This document shows positions 33,603-42,136 of a DNA stretch of 49,484 nt, piece after piece (position 1 is the first letter of the stretch; each line of letters starts with the position of its first letter). The stretch is from UBA10161 sp964581105. GTDB lineage: Archaea; Micrarchaeota; Micrarchaeia; Anstonellales; Anstonellaceae. Below the pieces are notes generated by a model. The model was not told the DNA's origin, did no database searches, and was given only the letters and a program-made list of their open reading frames with translations. Position numbers and translations under genes: made by a program. The stretch lies in the NCBI GenBank assembly GCA_964581105.1, contig CAZOMB010000007.1, positions 1 to 49,484 of the forward strand. The letters are read 5' to 3'.

Positions 33603-34274
33603 GTGAAAAAAAAGAAACGCAAAAAAGCCAAAGCCCGCCGCAAAAGGCCCCAAAAGAGAAAAAAGGCAAAACCAAGGCCAAAAAAGCGGCCGGCAAAGGG
33701 AAAAAAGGTCACAATAAGGCCCACCTTTAAGATTGAAAACATAGTAGCTTCAGCTGAGCTTGGCCTTGAGCTTGACCTTTATACCATAGCCTCGCGGGTA
33801 CATGACGTCGAATATGAGCCAGAGCAGTTTCCAGGTGCAATTCTCAAGTTAAAGGAGCCAAAAACCTCTCTTTTGCTCTTTAAGAACGGCAAAATAATCT
33901 GCACAGGGGGCAAAAATGAGGCAGAAGTTGGCGCAGCAATTGAGAAAACCCTGCGAATGCTCCTAAAATTCTCAAAAGTAAAGCCCCCAAAAAGGACAAA
34001 GCCAAAATTCGTTGTACAGAATATTGTGGCGTCAGCAGAATTCAATGTTGAGCTTGACCTTTATACCATAGCATCAAAAGTAAAGGATGTTGAATATGAG
34101 CCAGAGCAGTTCCCAGGCGCAATAATGAAATTCAAGTCCCCAAAAACCTCTCTTTTGCTCTTTAAGAACGGCAAAATAATCTGCACAGGCGGCAGGTCAG
34201 AAAAAGAAGTAGAAAATGCGCTTAACATGGCAGCAAGAATCCTTGAGCCCTACTCTTCACCGCTCCAATCCTGA
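33603..34274 (+). CDS. tbp: TATA-box-binding protein with a basic N-terminal extension
   Basis: TBP binds TATA boxes and recruits TFB and RNA polymerase. The 223 residues hold two direct repeats of the saddle fold, each with IVASAE, LDLYTIAS, DVEYEPEQFPGAI and SLLLFKNGKIICTGG, ending in helices. Two features are odd. A 36-residue stretch almost wholly Lys/Arg/Pro precedes the fold, while archaeal TBPs normally begin within a few residues of it. The two halves are also unusually alike, with 50 nt identical in DNA. The start is GTG with GGGTG 5 nt upstream. It is followed 16 nt later by the acylphosphatase gene. Confidence 0.95.
   Translation: MKKKKRKKAKARRKRPQKRKKAKPRPKKRPAKGKKVTIRPTFKIENIVASAELGLELDLYTIASRVHDVEYEPEQFPGAILKLKEPKTSLLLFKNGKIICTGGKNEAEVGAAIEKTLRMLLKFSKVKPPKRTKPKFVVQNIVASAEFNVELDLYTIASKVKDVEYEPEQFPGAIMKFKSPKTSLLLFKNGKIICTGGRSEKEVENALNMAARILEPYSSPLQS
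33858..33907 (+). repeat. 50-nt direct repeat, first copy (TBP half 1)
   Basis: Identical to 34140-34189 in the second half of the TBP gene. Shorter identical stretches of about 23 and 20 nt occur upstream in both halves (GAGCTTGACCTTTATACC...; GAATATGAGCCAGAGCAGTT). Confidence 0.9.
34140..34189 (+). repeat. 50-nt direct repeat, second copy (TBP half 2)
   Basis: Identical to 33858-33907. Both encode KTSLLLFKNGKIICTG, the strand that contacts the DNA minor groove. Confidence 0.9.
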
Positions 34275-34290
34275 AAGCTGGGTGAGAAAA

Positions 34291-34572
34291 ATGCTGCAAA
34301 CAAGGCTTATTGCAACTGGCAAGGTACAAGGGGTAGGATTCCGCTCATTTGCATGCAGGATAGGCCAGTCACTTTCACTTGTCGGCTATGTGAAAAACCT
34401 GCCTGACAACACAGTTGAAATACTTGCACAGGGAGAAGAGGAAAAAATAGCCAAATTCTGCAAAAGAATACAAGGGGTGCAGCTTGCTCTTGGGATAAAT
34501 GTGGAAAACTTAAAGGCAGTTGAAACAAAAGAAATTCAAAAGCCCTCTTATGCTTCTTTTGGCGTTCAATAA
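34291..34572 (+). CDS. acyP: Acylphosphatase
   Basis: Acylphosphatases hydrolyse carboxyl-phosphate bonds of small metabolites. The 93-residue product has the family signature GKVQGVGFRSFACRIGQ with the phosphate-binding Arg, and GYVKNLPDNTVEILAQG with the catalytic Asn. The ATG at 34291 has a GGGTGAG SD; the longer frame upstream lies inside TBP. It is probably co-transcribed with TBP. Its length is normal for the family. Confidence 0.93.
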   Translation: MLQTRLIATGKVQGVGFRSFACRIGQSLSLVGYVKNLPDNTVEILAQGEEEKIAKFCKRIQGVQLALGINVENLKAVETKEIQKPSYASFGVQ

Positions 34573-34583
34573 TGATTTTTAGT

Positions 34584-35306
34584 TTAGGCAAAATCAGAAG
34601 TCTCTTGCGTATCTCCTTCATGGTCAGGCGCTGCTTTGCATTTTGCGCTCTTTTTAGAGAACCGATAAGCCAAGCCAAAAGATATTTTAGCATACCATGG
34701 AGCATCTGTCCTAATATTTAGGATGCCGATATCAGCTCCTTTTGATGGTTGGTTGCAAATGTTTACAAGACCGACCTTTACTCCTTGAAATGACTTTGAA
34801 AAGTTTATCAAACCAAATGCAAAACCACGTAGCTTCTTTTTTACCACATTTATACAGCCAACAGTTGCCCCAAATATCTCTTGCGCAGAGCTCATCCCTC
34901 CAATACTAACCCCGTTTACATTCTTGCTCATAATTATGATACTACCTGCATTCAGTCCATTTACAGTGCTTGCATATCCTCCGAGTAGGCAAATGTTCAC
35001 CCCATTTGCTTTTTGCACGTCATTCATCAGTCCAATAGCAGCTCCACGTACATCTCTACCATCTGCCATCGCCGAGATATTCAAACCCCGCAACACATCA
35101 ATATCGCTGGCTAGTGCACCAATAGCCATCCCATGGACTTGTTTACTAGAGTTCACTATTCCCAATGAGAAGTGTTCTTTAACAAGCTTTGATTCACCAC
35201 GCAAGAGCAGTTCACTCCTCAGGAGTTTGTTTGCGTTTCTGCCTATTTTTAGGACGAGACCGTTTTCCCTTTTGGTGGTGCTTGGGTTTGCCATTACGTT
35301 GGTCAT
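34584..35306 (-). CDS. Protein with eleven ~14-residue GxxxG repeats (LA_2272-like)
   Basis: 240 residues with no signal peptide. From about residue 47 to 205 it is built of some eleven short repeats of 14-15 residues, each following G-x-x-(I/V)-G-(L/I)-x-x-x-x-x-x-x-(V/L)-x, for example GVKVGLVNICNQPSK and GFAFGLINFSKSFQ. This periodicity resembles bacterial LA_2272-type surface repeats and would fold as a beta-solenoid. A basic N-terminal 45 residues and a polar C-terminus flank them. It has its own promoter (TTATATA near 35344-35352) and a GAGGTAA SD. Base use differs from its housekeeping neighbours, so transfer is possible. Family assignment is by pattern only. Confidence 0.75.
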   Translation of the reverse strand: MTNVMANPSTTKRENGLVLKIGRNANKLLRSELLLRGESKLVKEHFSLGIVNSSKQVHGMAIGALASDIDVLRGLNISAMADGRDVRGAAIGLMNDVQKANGVNICLLGGYASTVNGLNAGSIIIMSKNVNGVSIGGMSSAQEIFGATVGCINVVKKKLRGFAFGLINFSKSFQGVKVGLVNICNQPSKGADIGILNIRTDAPWYAKISFGLAYRFSKKSAKCKAAPDHEGDTQETSDFA

Positions 35307-35343
35307 GAGTTTACCTCAACCTTTAGTTTAATGTGGTAAATCC

Positions 35344-35352
35344 TATATAAAA
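35344..35352 (-). promoter_or_regulatory. TATA box of the repeat-protein gene
   Basis: TTTTATATAGG on the minus strand, about 42 nt before the ATG at 35306, with a GAGGTAA SD in the short leader. It lies in the 65-nt gap between this gene and the DUF92 gene. Confidence 0.55.
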
Positions 35353-35371
35353 GGGTTTAAAAAGAGACCTG

Positions 35372-36004
35372 TTAAATTAGCAAATAGCCTGCAATTGCGC
35401 CAAACAATGAGCAGATTGCATTTGTTGTTGCCTTATTCCCTATTCCTTTTTCCTCAAATACCCCTACAATGCTGTCTGCCATGCTTCCTCCAAACCCTAC
35501 AACTCCTATTGCAACAACTGTCCACAAGTCAAGCCCAGGAAGAAGGATAAATGCTGCCAAGCCTATGAGAAGGCCCCCGTTGAATGACATCAAAGTCCCA
35601 AAAGTGGTTATTGCCCCGTTTTTCCCAGTCTTGGTTTTCTTGAAGTTCATAAGAGAAACAGGCGCTCCCCCCAAAACCCCAAGCTCAGAGGCAAACTTGT
35701 CTGCAGTTATTGCTGCCAAAGCCCCAACATAAGGGCTCCAGCCTATTATTGGGTAAAAAACAGCGCAAATGGCTGGGACCAGCCCGTTTGCAAGCACATT
35801 TTCCCAGCTTCTTTCATGCTCATACAGGCCAAGCTCCTTTTTTTTCATGTGCCCATACCTTGTTGCAATAATGGCAAGCACAAGAAAGATCAAAAGCAGC
35901 ACAACAAATTCTGGCAGGCCAAAAACAGCTACAATTGCGCCCATTATTACTGCAAGCACAAGCCCTGCCCAGTCAAGAAGCGCGATATTTGCCTTTCTTG
36001 CCAT
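35372..36004 (-). CDS. DUF92 family integral membrane protein
   Basis: 210 residues from the second ATG (36004), which lies 5 nt after AGGTG; the first ATG overlaps it. About six membrane segments surround the family motifs AAITADKFASELGVLGG, TKTGKNGAITTFGTLMSFNGG and GFGGSMADSIVGV...NKATTNAICSLFGA. DUF92 includes plant VTE6, a phytyl-phosphate kinase, so a polyprenyl-phosphate kinase linked to archaeal lipids is a reasonable but unproven guess. Its start overlaps the RtcA stop. Confidence 0.88.
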   Translation of the reverse strand: MARKANIALLDWAGLVLAVIMGAIVAVFGLPEFVVLLLIFLVLAIIATRYGHMKKKELGLYEHERSWENVLANGLVPAICAVFYPIIGWSPYVGALAAITADKFASELGVLGGAPVSLMNFKKTKTGKNGAITTFGTLMSFNGGLLIGLAAFILLPGLDLWTVVAIGVVGFGGSMADSIVGVFEEKGIGNKATTNAICSLFGAIAGYLLI

Positions 36005-36990
36005 CATTCCACCTGCACTTGCCTGTCATTTACAAGATTAATATTCTTTTGCGTCATTTTCCTTAAAACCTGTGCATTGGTTTTCAAATGATTGCTAAAG
36101 TTTGAAGTTAAATACTCTGTTTTGCCTTTTGCAAAAGCAGCATAAAGCAGCAATTGGTCAGCAAGGTGAAAGTCAACTGCTGTGCCTGCTTCAATTTCCC
36201 CCAAAAATTCTCTGCATGCTTCATTTGCAACCTTTTCAGCAGGCTTTCCCCTTTCTCCTAATGAACTTGCACCAATGAAATTGCCCCACAAAGTTATGCA
36301 ATTGCCTGGGGAAAGCGAAGCTTTCCCCACTATTTCTCCGCTCACTTCATGCTGCCACATCATTTGCTTAAGCTTTTTTTCCTCCCTTTGAGCAACATGA
36401 GCAGGAATCCCAGAGGAAATTATCAAGTATTTGAACCCCTTTTGCTCTTTTTCCTCAAATTTTACAGGCTTGAGAATTGATGGCTCAGCATTAAGCACCA
36501 CTTTTCCCCCTCCTTTTGGGTAAAACCCTGGCCTTTCCATTTTCACGCTGCACTTGGCCCCAAACTTTGCAGCAGCAGGCAAAAACACATTTGAAAAATA
36601 CTCAAAACTGGGCGCACCCCTGACATGCGTGCCCCCAATTATCTTAAGAATGCTTTTTTGCTTTGCAAACAAAAGAACAGGCAAAACTGACTGCATAAGC
36701 AATGTGCATGAGCCAGCAGTGCCAATGTCAAATGAATAGTTCCCTCCCTTTATTTCGCCTGGCTCAAACTCAATTTGCTTAGAGCCGATTTCCGCCCCCT
36801 TTACCTTTGCCCTGGTTATCTTAGAAAGCAGTTTGCATACAGTCAAGTGCTGCGGCCGCAAACCAGGCACATCTCGCCCCTTTCTTATGTTAATTATTTT
36901 CACTGGCTGCTGCAGAACGCAGGAAACAGAAAGCGCAGTTCTCAAAACCTGGCCTCCAGCTTCTCCAATGCTGCCGTCAATCTCAATCAT
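36004..36990 (-). CDS. rtcA: RNA 3'-terminal phosphate cyclase
   Basis: RtcA converts RNA 3'-phosphates to 2',3'-cyclic phosphates with ATP through an adenylated His. The 328-residue product starts MIEIDGSIGEAGGQVLRTAL, the family opening, and shows RPQHLTVCKLL, GSCTLLMQSVLPVLLFA, HVRGAPSFEYF and RPGFYPKGGGKV. The active-site His lies in DFHLADQLLLYAA near the C-terminus. No good SD precedes this ATG; an in-frame GTG at 37044 would add 18 residues and overlap the upstream gene. The gene overlaps DUF92 at its stop. No RtcB partner is in the window. Confidence 0.95.
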   Translation of the reverse strand: MIEIDGSIGEAGGQVLRTALSVSCVLQQPVKIINIRKGRDVPGLRPQHLTVCKLLSKITRAKVKGAEIGSKQIEFEPGEIKGGNYSFDIGTAGSCTLLMQSVLPVLLFAKQKSILKIIGGTHVRGAPSFEYFSNVFLPAAAKFGAKCSVKMERPGFYPKGGGKVVLNAEPSILKPVKFEEKEQKGFKYLIISSGIPAHVAQREEKKLKQMMWQHEVSGEIVGKASLSPGNCITLWGNFIGASSLGERGKPAEKVANEACREFLGEIEAGTAVDFHLADQLLLYAAFAKGKTEYLTSNFSNHLKTNAQVLRKMTQKNINLVNDRQVQVE

Positions 36991-37016
36991 GCTAACTTTG
37001 TGGGGGGCAATTGCTT

Positions 37017-38297
37017 TTATTTGCTCCACAATGGCATCAGGCACATCACAGCTGCAATTGCTCCAACAACACCAACAAAAACAATAACAATTGCAACATC
37101 AGGAAGTTCTGCTCTTTTTTCTTTGCTCTCAATTGCAGGGTAAGCAGCAGGGGGCATTTCATCTGTGCCAGGAATGAGGGCAATCTCTTTGCTTTGGTTT
37201 GGGAAAAAAGGCCCTGGCTGCCTTACTGAAAAGTCCCTTGAAAAAGTCTCATTTCCCAAAAACCAGTCTTCAAACAGGATTTGCACTGCTTTTTTCCCTT
37301 TTTCCGAGTCCCACACAAACTCAGCGTAAAAGGGCAGGTATGATGCATTTTTTTCAACAAGCTGGAATGGGAAAACAGTTTTATTTGCCTTTTCAACCTC
37401 AAGGTTTTCCCCTTTAGGCTCAAAAGAACTCTTTACAGTCATTTGCCTGCACTTGCCAACTTCTTTTTCAAATGAATAAATGCTTGCAGAGCCCAATTTT
37501 TCCCCATTGGAAGAAATTGAAATTCTTGAGGGCATTCTTCTTGCAAACAAGACAATTTTACCATCCTGAATCCCCTGCAGCCTCTTTTGCAAAGGCGGAT
37601 TTAACCAAAGCTCCTGAACAGGCCCAATTTCAACAAAAAACTCCCTTTCATCCTCCAAATTCTTTTCAAATGCCTGGTTTCCTAAGCTTACTTTTGCCTC
37701 GCAGCCACATACTTCAAATTCCCCTACCTGCTGGCAAACCAGCCTATACTCGGTTTTCCTATAGCTATACTCAACAGACACCTTGCCGCTCAGCTTTGTT
37801 TGCAGAACAGCATAAAATTGCTCAAAATCCTTTTCCAAAAGCCTGGAGCTGTCAAGCTCAAGCATAACAGGGTTTGGCCCGTCTTTTTTGAGCAATATTT
37901 CTTTTTTCTCTTGACCATAATGGTACACAAGCTTTGCTTCAGTGAGGCTTGCATTGCCAGGGCTGAATATTTCTATAAAGCCTGCAGGGCACTCAGTTGT
38001 GGCATCAAGCAAAAAAGTTGCTGAATCAGGAAAATCTGCAGACCATGACCACAGCAGCTTTGGCTCTGCTTGGTCAGAAGTCACATTTTCAACCTGCGGA
38101 ATAAGAGTCACTATTTTTATTTGTGCAACAGAAAAAACATCTGCCAGGCTTGGCTGCCTCTTCTCTTCTATGCATGCGTTTTTTGCCCCAAGAAGGGAGC
38201 TAGCAATCTTTTCATTATGGGCTGATGCTTCTTGCACCTGCAAAACTGCTGCTGAGCATGTGCAAAGCACAAGCAAAAAGGCCAATTCCTTTAGCAT
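37017..38297 (-). CDS. Exported protein with a C-terminal membrane anchor
   Basis: 426 residues: a signal peptide (MLKELAFLLVLCTCSAAVLQ), about 370 extracellular residues and a C-terminal membrane segment (DVAIVIVFVGVVGAIAAVMCLMPLW). The middle has beta-strand character with paired Cys (LVCQQVGEFEVCGCEA; KACIEEK; TTECPAGF) and several N-x-S/T sites (NASL, NKTV, NASY, NETF). It follows the next gene by 9 nt and may act with it, as both are surface-exposed and anchored. No family is recognised. Confidence 0.8.
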   Translation of the reverse strand: MLKELAFLLVLCTCSAAVLQVQEASAHNEKIASSLLGAKNACIEEKRQPSLADVFSVAQIKIVTLIPQVENVTSDQAEPKLLWSWSADFPDSATFLLDATTECPAGFIEIFSPGNASLTEAKLVYHYGQEKKEILLKKDGPNPVMLELDSSRLLEKDFEQFYAVLQTKLSGKVSVEYSYRKTEYRLVCQQVGEFEVCGCEAKVSLGNQAFEKNLEDEREFFVEIGPVQELWLNPPLQKRLQGIQDGKIVLFARRMPSRISISSNGEKLGSASIYSFEKEVGKCRQMTVKSSFEPKGENLEVEKANKTVFPFQLVEKNASYLPFYAEFVWDSEKGKKAVQILFEDWFLGNETFSRDFSVRQPGPFFPNQSKEIALIPGTDEMPPAAYPAIESKEKRAELPDVAIVIVFVGVVGAIAAVMCLMPLWSK

Positions 38298-38306
38298 TTA
38301 TACCAA

Positions 38307-40283
38307 CTATGGCAAAATCGCTTCAAGCTCCTGCCTTGTTGCTGCAACAAACAATACTTTGTTGTTTGAAACAGCCAGCTTTATTCTTGTGTCAGTTGTT
38401 TCATTTGAGCCAAGCTGCTTTTCAAACAAATCACTCTGTTCCCTGGTTTCAAAAATCACTGCCCTTGTTGGCTTTCCAATCCCCTGGAGCACGCTCTTTT
38501 TGCCCCTGAAAAGAACAATTTCAAGCTCTCCACTTTTGACAGTTATTCTTTTGCCCCTCTTGAACTTCAGGCCATGCTCAAGCATTATATCGTGCACAAG
38601 CCTTAGAATCTTGAGCTCTTTTGCGCTGAAATTCCCAAGCTTTGAAGAAAGGGCAAAAGTCCCATCTGACTCTGCGAACTTTCCTTGCTGGACAAGCTTT
38701 CTAAGAGCCTGCAGCAAGCTGTAATGGTTTATCATGATTCCTGCTCCCTCTCCCTTCATTTTGTGAAGCTCATCTGCAATCTCGTCAGCATTCATTGCAA
38801 GGCCAAAGCCGCCAAATTTCCTGTCTGCCCTTTTCCATGCCACTTCAAGCTCTTTAGGGCTAACAGCCATCATTTTTGGAGGGGCACTTGCAGGCTGGGC
38901 AAACGTTATGGTATAATTTGCCTTTTTCCCTGCTCTGGCAAGAAGAAAGACTGCAGCCAAAAATATGATTGCAGGAACAGCATAGCGCATATAGTTCTCA
39001 AGAAAGCCCCCTCCTTCAGAATAAAATCCATAGTCTGCTTGTAACCCTTCAAAATCAAAGTGCATTGTCCTTTGCCCTGCAGCAGGCGCAGCCCACACAA
39101 GCAGGGTGCCATTGCTTGCATAATATTGCTTGCTCTCACCCTCATCAATCCACACGTCAAACTTCCCATTAACAGGCTCATCACCAACTTTTGCATAAAA
39201 CTCATACTTGTTGCTGTCCTGCAAAACAGGCTTAACGTCAAGCCCCATTACCTCGGTATAAGCAGATGCGTGCAGCCTGCCAAACTGGTCAAGCATTTTC
39301 ACTGTGTATTTTCCTCCTTTTGAAAAGTTCAGCAAAAACCTGCTTGCCCAGCCTTGCTGTATCTTCCCACCTGCTATTTCCTCTTCAAAAGACTTTGCCC
39401 TTCCCTCATAGGCAGCTGCAAAAAAGTCAAGGTTCCTCCCAACCTCCTCATTTTCTGCAATAGAAAATTCGTATACCTCCTCTTTTCCTGCAAAAGCCCT
39501 TTTTGGCCCAACAAGAATTCCTTCGGGTTTTGAAATCTCACCAGTGTCTGCAAACCGGCAATTTCCTTCTCCAATATAAATTGCCCTGCAATAGCTCTTG
39601 TTCCCATCAAACTCAATGCCAAGCGTAAAGTTGCCGGATTTTCCCCCATATTCTACTGCCCCTGCATTTGGAATGAAAAGCGCTTGTTTTGCAGCCTGCT
39701 TTGCAGCCTCCTCTTCATTTCCAGGCAGCATTTCAACAGTTTCAAACCAATGGCTTTCATTTGAGCTATTAAGCCTGCCATGCATGTCTATAACTCTGCC
39801 AGAAAGCATGTCAAGCACAATCACTCTACTGTTTTTCTCTTCAAGCTGCTCCTGGTTTCTAATAAGCTCTTCAGGCACTGCGCCAGTTGAAGCAATTATT
39901 ATTGCATTTTCTGACCCCAATGCATCCTCAATGCTTGCTGTTCTTGATGAAAAGCCGCAGCCTGCCATTTCTTTTGCAACAATGTCATCAAAGCCAAAGG
40001 GCACTCCAGGGGCAGACGCATGGTCAAGAATAAGGATATTTTTCTGGATTGGCTTATTGCTGCAAAAAGCAAAAACACTTTCCTTTTCCTCAGAAAACAG
40101 GAACAAGTGCATGACAGCTGCACTTGAATTCCCAAAATCAGCAGCTTCAGAGGAATACATGCCAAATGAAACAGAATTACTGGCATTTTGCCCAAGCTTC
40201 TCCAAAGGCTGGCTATTATTCTGGCTCAGCAAAAGCAAAGCAATAACAATTGCCAGCAGCGCAATTCCCACAACCTTGCGCAT
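38307..40283 (-). CDS. Membrane protein with large extracellular and cytoplasmic domains
   Basis: 658 residues. An N-terminal membrane segment (VVGIALLAIVIALLLLS) precedes an extracellular region of about 400 residues. That region contains an alpha/beta-like stretch (KNILILDHAS, NAIIIASTGAVPEELI, SRVIVLDMLSG) and then beta-rich units (GKYTVKMLDQFGRLHASAY, GKFDVWIDEGESKQYY). A second membrane segment (about 445-465, AVPAIIFLAAVFLLARA) leads to a cytoplasmic domain of about 190 residues, with a possible winged-helix part (YSLLQALRKLVQQGKFAESDGTFALSS). The extracellular stretch may be a degenerate glutamine-amidotransferase/beta-propeller-like fold, but I cannot support this. Co-oriented with CysS upstream and the exported protein downstream. 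Confidence 0.78.
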   Translation of the reverse strand: MRKVVGIALLAIVIALLLLSQNNSQPLEKLGQNASNSVSFGMYSSEAADFGNSSAAVMHLFLFSEEKESVFAFCSNKPIQKNILILDHASAPGVPFGFDDIVAKEMAGCGFSSRTASIEDALGSENAIIIASTGAVPEELIRNQEQLEEKNSRVIVLDMLSGRVIDMHGRLNSSNESHWFETVEMLPGNEEEAAKQAAKQALFIPNAGAVEYGGKSGNFTLGIEFDGNKSYCRAIYIGEGNCRFADTGEISKPEGILVGPKRAFAGKEEVYEFSIAENEEVGRNLDFFAAAYEGRAKSFEEEIAGGKIQQGWASRFLLNFSKGGKYTVKMLDQFGRLHASAYTEVMGLDVKPVLQDSNKYEFYAKVGDEPVNGKFDVWIDEGESKQYYASNGTLLVWAAPAAGQRTMHFDFEGLQADYGFYSEGGGFLENYMRYAVPAIIFLAAVFLLARAGKKANYTITFAQPASAPPKMMAVSPKELEVAWKRADRKFGGFGLAMNADEIADELHKMKGEGAGIMINHYSLLQALRKLVQQGKFAESDGTFALSSKLGNFSAKELKILRLVHDIMLEHGLKFKRGKRITVKSGELEIVLFRGKKSVLQGIGKPTRAVIFETREQSDLFEKQLGSNETTDTRIKLAVSNNKVLFVAATRQELEAILP

Positions 40284-40316
40284 AATTTAATAATTTGCAA
40301 CAAAAGAGATAAAACC

Positions 40317-41708
40317 CTACTTATTTCTCCACACAGTTTTGCCGTCTTTCCTGTCCTCAACCACAATGCCCTGCTTTTCAAGCTCATCCCTTATCTTGTC
40401 AGAAGCAGCATAATCCTTCTTTTCCCTTGCCTCATCTCTTTTTCTTAGCATTTCCTCTATCTTCTTTTTGTTAATCCCTTTCTTTTCCTTTTCTTTTGGC
40501 CCAAGCCCGAAAACACTGAGCAGCTTCTCAAGCTTTTCAGCTGCTATCAATGCCTCATTTTTCCCTGCAGTCCCGTCAGAGCATTCGCCAGAAATCCTTT
40601 TTGCAAGCAAAAACAAGGCAGCAAAAGCATTAGGAGAGTCAAAATCATCATCCATTGCTGCTACAAACTCTTTTTCAGCATTTATTGCTTCCTTTTGCAG
40701 GTTGCCGCTCCCTTTGGCAGGCAAAGGATAAGTCCTTGCTGCCTTTATTGCAGAATGAAGGGTATTCAAAGAATTTCCTGCGGCACAAATTGCGTCTTCT
40801 GAAAAGTCAATCGGGCTCCTATAATGCGAAAGAGCAAAAAACATGCGAATCTGCTGTGATTTGTATTTTTTCAACCCTTCCTCAATTGTAATGAAATTGC
40901 CCAATGACTTTGCCATTTTTTCCTTGTTAACAGTCAAAAAGCCGGTATGCAGCCAGTACTTTACAAAAGGCTTTCCAGTGCCTGCTTCTGACTGGCAAAT
41001 CTCATTCTCATGATGCGGGAAAATCAGGTCCCTTGCCCCTCCATGTATGTCCAAAGTATCCCCAAGTATGCTTGTGGACATTGCAGAGCACTCAATATGC
41101 CAGCCAGGCCTTCCTTTTCCCCAAGGAGAGTCAAAAGTGGCTCCAGGCTCCTCTTCAAGCTTCCAAAGAGCAAAATCATGCGGATTTTTCTTTGTTTCAT
41201 CAACTTCCACTCTTGCTCCTGCCCTTATCTTTTCTGTGCTCTGATGGGAGAGCTTGCCATATTCCTTGAATTTTAAAACATCAAAGTAAACTCCAGACTT
41301 AGTGGTATAGCAAAACCCATTTTTCTCTATTCTTTTTATCAGTTCAATTATTTTTGGTATATTCTCGCTGACCTTTGGAGCAAAATCAGGCTTCATTATG
41401 CCCAGCTCTTTTTCCTCTTTTTCATACATTTTGCTGTATTTTTTGGAAAGCTCAAGAGGCAGGACTTTCCTTTGCTTGGCTCTTTTGATTATCTTGTCAT
41501 CAATATCTGTAATATTCTGAACAAAGGTCACCTTAAAGCCCTTGAAAAGCAGATATCTCCGAATAAAATCAAAGGACACAAAAGTCCTTGCATGCCCTAA
41601 GTGGGACTTGTCATAAGGAGTAATTCCGCAAACATACATTTTCACAATTCCAGCTTCCTGCGGAACAAACTTCTCTTTTTTGCCTGGCAGAGTATTGTAA
41701 ATTCTCAC
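40317..41708 (-). CDS. cysS: Cysteinyl-tRNA synthetase
   Basis: A class I synthetase that charges tRNA-Cys. The 463-residue product has HLGH (36-39) as the HIGH motif, KMAKS (264-268) as the KMSKS motif, and the four zinc ligands C27, C207, H232 and E236 that select cysteine. GWHIECSAMS and PHHENEICQSE are typical. The C-terminal helical and anticodon-binding parts are present. The GTG start follows directly on the TGA of the upstream gene. A bacterial-type CysS implies the organism does not depend on the SepRS/SepCysS route. Confidence 0.97.
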   Translation of the reverse strand: MRIYNTLPGKKEKFVPQEAGIVKMYVCGITPYDKSHLGHARTFVSFDFIRRYLLFKGFKVTFVQNITDIDDKIIKRAKQRKVLPLELSKKYSKMYEKEEKELGIMKPDFAPKVSENIPKIIELIKRIEKNGFCYTTKSGVYFDVLKFKEYGKLSHQSTEKIRAGARVEVDETKKNPHDFALWKLEEEPGATFDSPWGKGRPGWHIECSAMSTSILGDTLDIHGGARDLIFPHHENEICQSEAGTGKPFVKYWLHTGFLTVNKEKMAKSLGNFITIEEGLKKYKSQQIRMFFALSHYRSPIDFSEDAICAAGNSLNTLHSAIKAARTYPLPAKGSGNLQKEAINAEKEFVAAMDDDFDSPNAFAALFLLAKRISGECSDGTAGKNEALIAAEKLEKLLSVFGLGPKEKEKKGINKKKIEEMLRKRDEAREKKDYAASDKIRDELEKQGIVVEDRKDGKTVWRNK

Positions 41709-42122
41709 TCAGATTACCCTGATTTCAACAGTCCTTTTTGCATAATTTACAATGTGCTTATAGTCCCTGTAATGCTGGTTTACAGTAAGCAGAACAGAAT
41801 AAGTGCCTGCCGGAGTTTTGTAGTTTGAGCACACTGAAAAACCAACAACCCTTTCCTTTTGAGGCGGCAAAGAGCCTATTCTTATTTCCTTTATTTTTGT
41901 TATGCCCAAATTCTCAAACCCCAGTGCTTTTGGAAGCTCAAGGCTCAGAGAGGTCATTGCAGCGTCTTTGCCCACATTTTTAACAGTAACATCCACCTCA
42001 AGGCAGCTTTCCTTTTTTGCAGTAAGCCTGACCGGCCTTAGAGAAGTTTTTATGTTAAAAGGAAGGCCAGGCCTTTGCGGCTCTTCCTCTTTTTTGCCAA
42101 GCAACTCATCCAAAAATCCCAT
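41709..42122 (-). CDS. Small Ig-like/CARDB-like protein
   Basis: 137 residues with no signal peptide. After a charged start (MGFLDELLGKKEEEPQRP) the remaining 115 residues look like one beta-sandwich: CLEVDVTVKNVGKDAAMTSLSLELP, RIGSLPPQKERVVGFSV, and AGTYSVLLTVNQHYRDY. The NVGxxAA and PAGTYxxxLTV phrases are usual in CARDB or archaeal S-layer-associated modules, though here apparently cytoplasmic. Its GAGGGATT SD lies at the end of the upstream gene. Function unknown. Confidence 0.75.
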   Translation of the reverse strand: MGFLDELLGKKEEEPQRPGLPFNIKTSLRPVRLTAKKESCLEVDVTVKNVGKDAAMTSLSLELPKALGFENLGITKIKEIRIGSLPPQKERVVGFSVCSNYKTPAGTYSVLLTVNQHYRDYKHIVNYAKRTVEIRVI

Positions 42123-42136
42123 TAAAATCCCTCTTA

